DNA of 7,863 nt from Methylococcaceae bacterium NSP1-2 (lineage in GTDB: Bacteria > Pseudomonadota > Gammaproteobacteria > Methylococcales > Methylomonadaceae): assembly GCA_002256685.1 (NCBI GenBank), contig NQJH01000185.1, forward strand, positions 1,376-9,238, given 5' to 3'. Below are positions 1 to 6,045 of this stretch, one piece after another. Position 1 is the stretch's first letter, and the number at the start of each line of letters is the position of its first letter. A program made the position numbers and the translations under genes. Below the pieces are notes generated by a model, which ran no database searches, was not told where the DNA came from, and saw only the letters and a program-made list of their open reading frames with translations.

Positions 1-6
1 TTAAAT

Positions 7-83
<77 letters not shown>

Positions 84-113
84 ATTATTTAATAATGATG
101 GATCTATTGAACA

Positions 114-131
114 GGATTGTGAATACAATCC
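114..131 (-). other. Small hairpin in the tRNA-Pro 5' leader
   Basis: GGATTGT (114-120) and ACAATCC (125-131) form a perfect 7-bp stem with a 4-nt loop. It lies between the expected transcription start (about 145) and the mature tRNA 5' end (83), so it would sit in the pre-tRNA leader. No T-run follows on either strand, so it is not a terminator. Its role is unknown. Confidence 0.4.
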
Positions 132-144
132 CTAGTAAAGCAAG

Positions 145-170
145 AGGGCAGATTATACAGCATCTGCCCT
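145..170 (-). terminator. Candidate terminator of the pheST-ihfA-merR unit
   Basis: AGGGCAGAT (145-153) and ATCTGCCCT (162-170) form a perfect 9-bp GC-containing stem with an 8-nt loop, starting 13 nt after the merR-like stop codon. On the minus strand it is followed by the U-rich but interrupted CTTGCTTT. On the plus strand it is followed by GTTTTTG, but no plus-strand gene precedes it. It is a reasonable intrinsic terminator for the minus-strand operon, though an imperfect one. Confidence 0.55.
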
Positions 171-181
171 GTTTTTGTCGC
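152..181 (-). promoter_or_regulatory. Probable sigma70 promoter of tRNA-Pro
   Basis: On the minus strand a perfect -10 TATAAT (152-157) lies 18 bp from GCGACA (176-181), a 4/6 match to the -35 consensus. Transcription would start near 145, giving a leader of about 60 nt before the tRNA. The -10 box lies partly inside the loop and stem of the terminator hairpin at 145-170. Confidence 0.55.
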
Positions 182-182
182 T

Positions 183-533
183 CTATTTTAGTAATTCTAA
201 AATGTCTTCGAGATCAGCGACCATTTGATGGATAAGTTGTTTAGTCAGCGTGGCATTGTCTTTGTTGTCATCACTGCTTAAATGCGCTCTTGCTCCACCG
301 ATGGTGTAGCCTTGTTCGTATAATAACGATCGTATTTGCCGTATCATCAATACATCATGACGCTGGTAGTAACGGCGATTACCACGTCTTTTTATAGGGT
401 TGAGTTCGGTGAACTCTTGTTCCCAATAACGCAATACATGAGGTTTGACTCCGCACAATTCGCTGACTTCACCAATGGTGAAATAACGTTTTGCGGGAAT
501 GACTGGCAGATCATTATTACTCGGATCCAACAT
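183..533 (-). CDS. Small MerR-family transcriptional regulator (downstream of ihfA)
   Basis: This 116-residue protein carries a winged-helix MerR DNA-binding domain at about residues 16-87. The signature stretches YFTIGEVSELCGVKPHVLRYW, with the NRRYY wing and the segment LLYEQGYTIGGAR, place it with the MerR-like proteins encoded next to ihfA in gammaproteobacteria. After the HTH there is only a short helical tail (about 88-116, LTKQLIHQMVADLEDILELL) that should form the dimer coiled coil. It has no metal- or ligand-binding C-terminal domain, so no effector can be named. The start at 533 lies 17 bp inside the end of ihfA, and the N-terminus MLDPS matches what I recall of the Pseudomonas homologue, which implies translational coupling. 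Its target genes are unknown. Confidence 0.9.
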   Translation of the reverse strand: MLDPSNNDLPVIPAKRYFTIGEVSELCGVKPHVLRYWEQEFTELNPIKRRGNRRYYQRHDVLMIRQIRSLLYEQGYTIGGARAHLSSDDNKDNATLTKQLIHQMVADLEDILELLK

Positions 534-813
534 ACGCTTCTACTCGGGCTTTTAGTTTTTGACCTGAACGGAATGTTACCACACGCCGCGCCGTGATGGG
601 AATTTCTTCGCCTGTTTTTGGATTTCTACCCGGACGACTGCTTTTATCGCGCAGTTCAAATTTACCAAATCCAGAAATCTTTACTTGTTTTCCCTGTTCT
701 AAGGAACTTTTAATTTCCTCAAAAAAGAATTCCACCATGTCTTTTGCTTCGCGTTTATTTAAGCCTAATTCCTCAAATAATCCTTCAGCAAAATCTGCTT
801 TTGTTAATGCCAT
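517..813 (-). CDS. ihfA: Integration host factor subunit alpha
   Basis: This 98-residue protein of the HU/IHF family is full length for IHF-alpha. The arm segment RPGRNPKTGEEIPI (60-73) holds Pro65, the residue that intercalates at DNA kinks in IHF, and KISGFGKFEL (45-54) is the family core. With IhfB it forms the heterodimer that bends DNA by well over 90 degrees. This assists recombination, replication initiation and sigma54 promoters, a link of interest because a candidate sigma54 promoter lies in this window. The ATG is 3 nt after the pheT stop, and the gene overlaps the merR-like start. This is the conserved pheST-ihfA operon order. No strong Shine-Dalgarno is visible beyond a weak GAGAG at the end of pheT. 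Confidence 0.97.
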   Translation of the reverse strand: MALTKADFAEGLFEELGLNKREAKDMVEFFFEEIKSSLEQGKQVKISGFGKFELRDKSSRPGRNPKTGEEIPITARRVVTFRSGQKLKARVEAYVGSE

Positions 814-816
814 TAA

Positions 817-3173
817 TCAATCTCTCAACTTTGCGCCCGTGTTTCGGGTCAGTGTGTCTAACAACGTGCTAAATATAGCATCTATTTGTAAATCTGTAAG
901 TGTTTGCGTGTCATTTTGTAGGATTATACTCAGTGCTACGCTTTTACTGCCTTCTGTTACGCCTTTGCCACGATAAATATCAAATATAACAATATCTTGT
1001 AATGTGGGTTCATTGCAGTTTTTAATGCAGGCTATGAGTTGGTTTGCGGTGATGTCGTCATTGACTATCAGGGCTAAATCACGACGCACGGACGGGTATT
1101 TTGACAGCGGTTTGAATTTAGCAGGGGTTTTATTCAATACTAAGTCTTGCGCTAATTCAAATAAAAATACTTGGCTATCAAAGCCCAGTTGTTTTTCCAG
1201 ATTAGGATGTAACATTCCTATCCAACCTAAACTTTGACCGTCTTTGTTCAGAATTTCAGCGGTTTGATAAGGATGCAAGGCGGATTGTTCTGCGGGTACA
1301 AACTGCACTTCGCAACCTGTTAAACCGAATAACGCTTCGACATCGGCTTTGACATCAAAAAAATCGACTTTGCGGGTTTTTTCGCCCCATTGTTCAGCGT
1401 AAGCACTGCCTAAGGCTAAGCCTGCTAACATTTTTTCCTGCTGAGTTTCACCGTCTTTTTGCACAAAACGTAAACCTGTTTCAAATAAACGCACACGGTT
1501 TTGTTGGCGGTTGGTGTTGTGCAATGCCGCTTTGATTAACCCACACCATAGCGTGGTGCGCATGACTGCCATATCAGCAGAAATGGGATTTTTTAACCGG
1601 ACTACTTCGTCATTGGGGGCAATGGCTTGTTGTATCTCTTCATCCACAAAGCTGTAGGTGATGGCTTCTTGATAGCCTCTATCAACAAATAAGTCTTTAA
1701 CACGGTCGAGTTCTAACACGCTTTCAGTGGCTTGCCCCAATTGTGAGCGCATTAATAAACTGCTGCTAGGCAGATTGTTATAACCAACAATACGCGCAAT
1801 TTCTTCGATTAAATCGGCTTCGATAGCAATGTCAAAACGACAGCCAGAGGGCGTAACACACCAGCCATCGGCTAGGGTGGTTACATCGAGTCCTAGACGT
1901 TGAAAAATATCAACAATGATGTCATCGGCAATCGCTATACCGAGCGTTTTTTCAACACGTTGTCGTCTGAGTGTCACAGCATCACGTTTGGGCAGTGTGT
2001 TTGCTGTAGTTACTTCAGTAATTGCACCCACGCTACCACCAGCAATTTCAACTATCAATTGAGTCGCACGTTCAATGGCACGGGCTTGTAACGTGAAATC
2101 CACGCCGCGTTCAAAACGGTGTGATGAATCAGTGTGCAACCGCGCTTTACCAGCAATGGTTTGTGGCGTAAAAAATGCGCATTCTAAAAATACGTCTTGG
2201 GTACTATCGCTGACGGCGGATTCACTGCCACCCATGACACCTGCTAAGGCTAAGGCTTGTTTATCATCGGCAATAACGAGAGCTTCGGTATCAAGTTTAA
2301 TGGTTTGCCCGTTTAATAACGCGAGATTTTCATCGGCTTGCGCGTAACGTACGCTGATACCGCCTGTTAATTTAGCCGCATCAAAAGCGTGTAACGGTTG
2401 CCCTAATTCGATTAACACATAGTTAGTGACATCAACAACCGCGCCTAAACTTCTAACACCTGAGCGGCGTAAGCGTTCTTGCATCCATAATGGTGTTTCG
2501 GCTTGAGGATTGATGCCTTTGATTAAACGACCTAAATAACGGGGGCAGGCTTCGGGAGCTTGCACGGTGACGGTTAATAATTCGGCGTGATTGATAGGCG
2601 CGTCCAAAACCTGTTTTGGACTCCAGTCCATTTTATTTAACACGGCCACTTCCCGTGCTATGCCTTCAACACTCAAGCAATCTGCGCGATTTGGTGTTAA
2701 ATCGACTTCAATAATCGAATCATTCAGCGATAAATACTCACGAATATCCATACCGACAGGGGCATCATTTGCCAATTCCATTAAACCATTGGCATCAGCG
2801 GCAAGCCCCAGTTCTTTTTCAGAACACAGCATTCCAAACGATTCCACACCGCGTAATTTGGATTTTTTTATTTTAAAATCTTCGGGTAATACCGCGCCAC
2901 TGGAATTTTTAAACCCACGCGCACATTCGCCGCGCCGCAAACAATTTGCAGAGGTTCTGCTTCGCCAACATTGACGCGGCAAACGCGCAATTTATCTGCA
3001 TCTGGATGTTTTTCCATTTCAAGCACTTCACCGACCACGACACCGCTAAATACTGCCGCCGCAGGTTCAACGGAATCGACTTCTAGCCCTGCCATTGTTA
3101 ATTGCGCCACTAACTCATCGGTACTGACGGCAGGATTGACATAACTTCTTAACCACGCTTCACTGATTTTCAT
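817..3173 (-). CDS. pheT: Phenylalanyl-tRNA synthetase beta subunit, reading frame interrupted
   Basis: PheT pairs with PheS in the (alpha-beta)2 enzyme that charges tRNA-Phe. It binds the tRNA and edits mischarged Tyr. The gene is split over two frames: 3173 to a TAA at 2868-2870, then a frame entered near 2896-2907 and running to the TGA at 817-819. The first frame has the N-terminal tRNA-binding OB region (HPDADKLRVC, IVCGA). The second begins in family terms at GAVLPEDFKIKK and continues through TPNRADCL, PRYLGR, AVVDVTNYVL, SHRFERGVD and the C-terminal anticodon-binding domain (YPSVRRDLALIV, FDIYRGKGV). GLKIPVA must be followed by about two residues and then GAVLP, so the junction lacks about 10 bp. 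Restoring them gives 788 residues, normal for the family (E. coli 795). The start at 3173 has an AGGGA upstream. As written neither fragment is a working subunit. Sequencing error, recent mutation and -1 frameshifting are all possible. Confidence 0.93.
2907..2913 (-). other. In-frame T TTA AAA slippery heptamer at the pheT frame break
   Basis: In the first pheT frame the codons GGT TTA AAA (2915-2907) contain T_TTA_AAA, which fits the X_XXY_YYZ rule for -1 ribosomal slippage. A -1 slip here would continue as N-S-S-G-A-V-L-P in exactly the frame that encodes the rest of PheT, giving a 785-residue product. A second in-frame T_TTA_AAA (2871-2877) directly precedes the first-frame TAA. I see no strong downstream stem or clear upstream Shine-Dalgarno-like stimulator. 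The heptamer is certain, but a function for it is speculative. Confidence 0.35.
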
Positions 3174-3185
3174 AGGACTTCCCTG

Positions 3186-4206
3186 TTAGTTAAATTGTTG
3201 TAAAAATTTCAGGTCATTTTCAAAAAATAACCGTAAATCATTAATGCCATAACGGAGCATTGCCAAGCGTTCCACACCCATACCGAAAGCAAAACCACTG
3301 TAGCGTTCACTATCAATATTGACAGATTTGAATACTTCGGGATGAATCATGCCGCAGCCCATCACTTCTAACCAACCCGTGTGACTGCACACGCGACAAC
3401 CTTCGCCGCCACACATCACACATTCAATATCGACTTCGGCAAGACGGTTCGGTAAACGGAAAATAAGACGGACGAAAGCGCACTTGAATATCTTTTTCAA
3501 AGAACGCGCGTAAAAATTCATACACCACGCCTTTTAAATCGGCAAAACTCACATCGGTATCGACTAAAAAGCCTTCGACTTGGTGAAACATTGGCGTATG
3601 GGTAATATCAGAATCACAACGATACACACGACCGGGTGCAATCACTTTTAATGGCGGGGTTTCTGATTCCATAACCCGAATTTGTACAGGCGAGGTATGG
3701 GTTCTTAATACACGGTGCGCGTCAAAATAAAAGGTATCGTGCATAGCGCGTGCAGGGTGATGTTCTGGAATATTTAAGGCTTCAAAATTGTGATAATCAT
3801 CTTCAATTTCAGGACCTTCAACAACGGTAAAGCCGACACTGGCAAAAATTTTTGAAATGCGTCTTAAGGTCGTGGTGACAGGATGTAAACCAGCAACGTT
3901 TTGACCGCGACCCGCTAAGGTCACATCAATGCGTTCATTAGCCAGCCGTGCGCTAAGTGCGGCTTGTTCCAATTCGGTTTTTTTGGCTTCCAGTTGGGCT
4001 TGAAAACTGTCTTTGGCTTGATTAATAACCTGACCAACAGCGCGGCGTTGTTCAGGGTCAAGGCGACCGAGTTCTTTCATTTGTTCGGTAAATAAGCCTT
4101 TTTTGCCTAAATAATGCACGCGAACAGCATCAAGCTGCATAAGGTCGGTGGCAATAGCAAGCTCTTGTAAGGCTTGCGCGAGAAGTTCGTCTAAGGATGG
4201 GGACAT
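3186..4206 (-). CDS. pheS: Phenylalanyl-tRNA synthetase alpha subunit, frameshifted
   Basis: PheS is the class II catalytic subunit that forms Phe-AMP and Phe-tRNA. The first frame (4206 to the TGA at 3424-3426) has the N-terminal coiled coil (about 1-90) and then core segments GLHPVTTTLRRI, HPARAMHDTFYF and the motif 2 region GRVYRCDSDITHTPMFHQVEG, up to FRPSYFPFTEPS. The expected continuation AEVDIEC lies one frame over, because an extra T makes TCTT of TCT at about 3441-3444. From there run the cysteine pairs CVMC and CRVC (262, 265, 270, 273 after correction), GWLEVMGCGMIHPEV, and motif 3 FGMGVERLAMLRYG (about 307-320). Removing one base gives 339 residues, normal length. As written the product loses motif 3 and would be inactive. 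pheT starts 12 nt after the stop. No good promoter or Shine-Dalgarno is obvious upstream. Confidence 0.94.
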
Positions 4207-4256
4207 GAAGTGTGTCGCTGTATTGTGTTAAAAAAGGGGGGATTTTATCACGGGAT

Positions 4257-4310
4257 GGAGTCCAATAGCTTTAGCTATTGGATGTAAAACAGCTAAAGCT
4301 ATTTTACTCC
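4257..4310. repeat. 54-bp inverted repeat, MITE- or REP-like
   Basis: The left arm 4257-4276 and right arm 4291-4310 are inverted copies matching at 18 of 20 positions around a 14-nt middle. The left part also contains the perfect palindrome CCAATAGCTTTAGCTATTGG (4262-4281), so alternative foldings exist. The ends are GGAGT and ACTCC. The right arm overlaps the last codons and supplies the TAA stop of the flavin reductase. It is too short to encode anything. It could be a dispersed non-autonomous repeat, and as RNA it would fold into a long hairpin between the nadC unit and pheS. It is not a standard terminator because no T-run follows directly; the nearest, TTTTTT at 4230-4235, is over 20 nt away. 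Confidence 0.7.
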
Positions 4311-4777
4311 CGATAAAGTTTGTCGCTACTATCCATATCGCCCGTTTGGTTATACAACAACGGGCTACCCTGATTAAGAACAGCTCCCGCAATAACGTTG
4401 CACACCACAATTTTATGATCGCCCGCATCGGTATAATGGCTTACTTGGCAATCAAAATATGCCAAACTGTCTGTTAACACAGGCGCGGTTGATAACCCTT
4501 GTTCCCAGTTAAAACCTGCCATTTTGTCTTTAATATCGGAACGACCAAAATGCGCGGCAATATCAGACTGCCCTTGTCCCAACACATTAACCGTACACAC
4601 ACCACCCGCTTGTAATAAGCTGTATGAATAATGCTCAGGGTTAATGCTAATCGCTAATAACGGTGGATCAAAAGACACTTGCATCACCCAAGCGGCGGTA
4701 AACGCGTTGTGATGCAAACCATCACTGACCGCTATCACATAGACACCGTGACTCAGTTGTTTAAATAATTCGTTCAT
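4304..4777 (-). CDS. Flavin reductase-like (FMN-binding) family protein
   Basis: This 157-residue protein spans the flavin reductase-like split-barrel domain. The segment NAFTAAWVMQVSFDPPLLAISINP (about 24-47) fits the flavin-binding core of the family. SYSLLQAGGVCTVNVL (51-66), AAHFG (74-78) and AGDHKIVVCNV (118-128) follow in the expected order. Members bind FMN and either reduce free flavin with NAD(P)H for a partner oxygenase or act as flavoproteins of unknown substrate, so the substrate cannot be set here. The ATG is one base after the nadC stop (TGATATG), so it is almost certainly co-transcribed and coupled with nadC. No partner monooxygenase is in the window. The last codons and stop run into the inverted repeat at 4257-4310, yet the ending (GDMDSSDKLYRE) looks like a natural terminus rather than a truncation. 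Confidence 0.85.
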   Translation of the reverse strand: MNELFKQLSHGVYVIAVSDGLHHNAFTAAWVMQVSFDPPLLAISINPEHYSYSLLQAGGVCTVNVLGQGQSDIAAHFGRSDIKDKMAGFNWEQGLSTAPVLTDSLAYFDCQVSHYTDAGDHKIVVCNVIAGAVLNQGSPLLYNQTGDMDSSDKLYRE

Positions 4778-4778
4778 A

Positions 4779-5606
4779 TCAAAATACCAGTTGAATACGC
4801 ATCGACAAATCGACCGCTTTAATATGCTTAGTCAACGCGCCGATGGAAATAAAATTTACTCCAGTTTCTGCGATAGTACGGATATTAGCAAGACTAATAT
4901 TACCCGAAGCCTCCAGCTCTATTTTACCCGCTGTTAAGCTAACCGCCGCCCGTAAATCGTCAAGACTAAAATTATCCAGCATAATGCGATCTGGTTTTGC
5001 CGCGATTGCTTCTTGCAATTGTACCAGCGATTCAACCTCGATTTCGACAGGAACGCTGCTAAGCATACGCGCTGTTTGAATAGCGTTAGTAAGTGAACCT
5101 GCCGCCATAATATGATTTTCTTTGATTAAAACACCATCATACAAACCAATACGATGGTTATAACAGCCACCACATTTAACTGCGTATTTTTGCGCATCGC
5201 GTAAGCCGGGAATGGTTTTGCGCGTATCCAAGACTTTGCAGTGTGTGCCTTTAACCGCCTCAGCATATTGTCTAGCGACCGTTGCCGTCGCTGATAACGT
5301 TTGTAATAAATTCAACGCGGTGCGCTCGCCGGTTAACAAACCTCTTGCTGAACCTTTGAGTTTACACAGTAGAGTATTTTTAGCCACACTGTCGCCTTCT
5401 TTGACCTGCCAGTCAATTTGAATATCGGCATTTAACTGTTTAAACACCGCCTCAAACCATGCTTGACCACATAACACCAACTCCTCGCGGGTAATCACCT
5501 CCGCCTCAGCATGAGTGGATTCAGGAATAATAGCGGCAGTTATATCACCTGTGCCTACGTCTTCTGCTAAATAGGGGCGAATGTCGATTTTTTGTGGATT
5601 GGTCAT
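4779..5606 (-). CDS. nadC: Nicotinate-nucleotide pyrophosphorylase (quinolinate phosphoribosyltransferase, decarboxylating)
   Basis: This 275-residue protein is full length for NadC, which converts quinolinate and PRPP to nicotinate mononucleotide, CO2 and PPi in de novo NAD synthesis. Visible family motifs, in order, are EDVGTGDIT (15-23), LTGERTALNLLQTLS (91-105), the active-site stretch DTRKTIPGLRDAQKYAVKCGG (127-147, with basic residues Arg129, Lys130, Arg136 and Lys140), HRIGLYDGVLIKENH (151-165, His151, Arg152 and Lys162), EIEVES (188-193), IMLDNF (208-213, Asp211) and the phosphate-binding end LEASGNI to SIGALTK (231-260). No key residue seems to be missing. The ATG at 5606 lies about 30 nt from a strong predicted promoter (5637-5665), with only a weak ribosome site. 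It is the first gene of a two-gene unit with the flavin reductase and is divergent from the pilin operon. Confidence 0.97.
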   Translation of the reverse strand: MTNPQKIDIRPYLAEDVGTGDITAAIIPESTHAEAEVITREELVLCGQAWFEAVFKQLNADIQIDWQVKEGDSVAKNTLLCKLKGSARGLLTGERTALNLLQTLSATATVARQYAEAVKGTHCKVLDTRKTIPGLRDAQKYAVKCGGCYNHRIGLYDGVLIKENHIMAAGSLTNAIQTARMLSSVPVEIEVESLVQLQEAIAAKPDRIMLDNFSLDDLRAAVSLTAGKIELEASGNISLANIRTIAETGVNFISIGALTKHIKAVDLSMRIQLVF

Positions 5607-5636
5607 GATGATAGTCTGATTTGTAATGATTTAACC

Positions 5637-5665
5637 ACTATATTGACCACCGCCAACGATGTCAA
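5637..5665 (-). promoter_or_regulatory. sigma70 promoter of nadC
   Basis: On the minus strand a perfect -35 TTGACA (5660-5665) is followed after exactly 17 bp by TATAGT (5637-5642), a 5/6 match to the -10 consensus. The start would fall near 5630, leaving a leader of about 24 nt to the nadC ATG. A second, weaker pair lies upstream: TATAAT at 5688-5693 with TTAGTT 17 bp away. Confidence 0.75.
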
Positions 5666-5705
5666 TTTTTGCCATAAACCTATATAAATTATAACGTAAT
5701 TGCCC

Positions 5706-5773
5706 TGACAAACTAATGACATTAATTGTCACTTACCTATAATTCTTGTCACAATTTTTAAAAATTATTGTCA
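5706..5773 (+). promoter_or_regulatory. Array of TTGTC boxes, candidate activator (PilR-type) sites
   Basis: Three direct TTGTCA copies begin at 5726, 5746 and 5768, and an inverted copy TGACAA lies at 5706-5711, so the boxes are spaced 20, 20 and 22 bp, about two helical turns. TGACA-TTAAT-TGTCA (5717-5731) is also a small palindrome, and 5753-5766 is a perfect AT palindrome between the last two boxes. As I recall it, the PilR site upstream of Pseudomonas pilA is a tandem repeat with a TGTC core and a period near 20-21 bp, which this resembles. The boxes lie about 115-180 bp before the start expected from the element at 5858-5872. They could equally serve the divergent nadC gene. Confidence 0.45.
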
Positions 5774-5853
5774 AAAATTGCTTATGGTACGACAAATCTA
5801 TAATAAAAATTCTATATTGATTAATTAGTTATAGGAAAATAACTGGATTTATG

Positions 5854-5882
5854 TATTAGGCATGATATATGCTTTCCTAATA
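5854..5882 (+). promoter_or_regulatory. Candidate sigma54 (-24/-12) promoter of the pilin operon, within a palindrome
   Basis: AGGCATG-ATAT-ATGC (5858-5872) matches the sigma54 consensus TGGCACG-N4-TTGC at 8 of 11 defined positions, including the invariant GG and GC with exactly 10 bases between them. The start would be near 5884, about 162 nt before the fimT ATG. The same stretch lies in an inverted repeat, TATTAGG (5854-5860) with CCTAATA (5876-5882), and contains CAT-GATAT-ATG inside. The match could be chance, but it lies at a fitting distance from the TTGTC boxes. Confidence 0.42.
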
Positions 5883-6045
5883 GATATTGCTTCAGGCATC
5901 CATCAAAGAAGTTGAATAAGATAAGCCCAGAACGCAATACATTATTAAATATAATCTGTGCCTATCAAATTAATTTGCGATTATCAGTCGCACGAGTCAG
6001 TTTTTATCATCAAACCATAGCATTCTAAAGGAGATCGGACAGCTC
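5883..6045 (+). other. Long AT-rich leader of the pilin operon, no gene
   Basis: I see no open frame of note here. It contains an isolated perfect TATAAT (5950-5955) with no recognisable -35 at 16-18 bp, which could be an activator-dependent sigma70 start. It also has a small stem TGCGA/TCGCA (5976-5980 and 5988-5992, 7-nt loop), and AAGGAG (6028-6033) 12 nt before the fimT ATG. That spacing is long for a Shine-Dalgarno, but it is the only candidate. I found no match to a riboswitch I know. Confidence 0.5.

Noticed and set aside
2591..2974. Plus-strand open frame opposite pheT (and similar ones at 593-976 and 2075-2347)
   Set aside because: They lie antisense to strongly conserved pheT or ihfA coding sequence, have no family features and no ribosome site, and are shadow frames.
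3424..3521. Programmed +1 frameshift in pheS analogous to prfB
   Set aside because: There is no stop codon in the A site, no CTT TGA-type motif and no upstream Shine-Dalgarno-like stimulator, so a single-base insertion is simpler.
4228..4428. Minus-strand 66-codon frame across the inverted repeat
   Set aside because: It overlaps the flavin reductase in another frame and runs through a palindromic repeat, with no recognisable protein features.
5655..5680. Possible sigma54 promoter on the minus strand upstream of nadC (ATGGCAAAAATTGACA)
   Set aside because: It lacks the invariant GC 10 bases after the GG, and a near-perfect sigma70 promoter overlaps it.
5884..6045. Possible cyclic-di-GMP or other riboswitch before the pilin operon
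   Set aside because: The leader is long and has small hairpins, but I do not see the conserved core of the classes I know.
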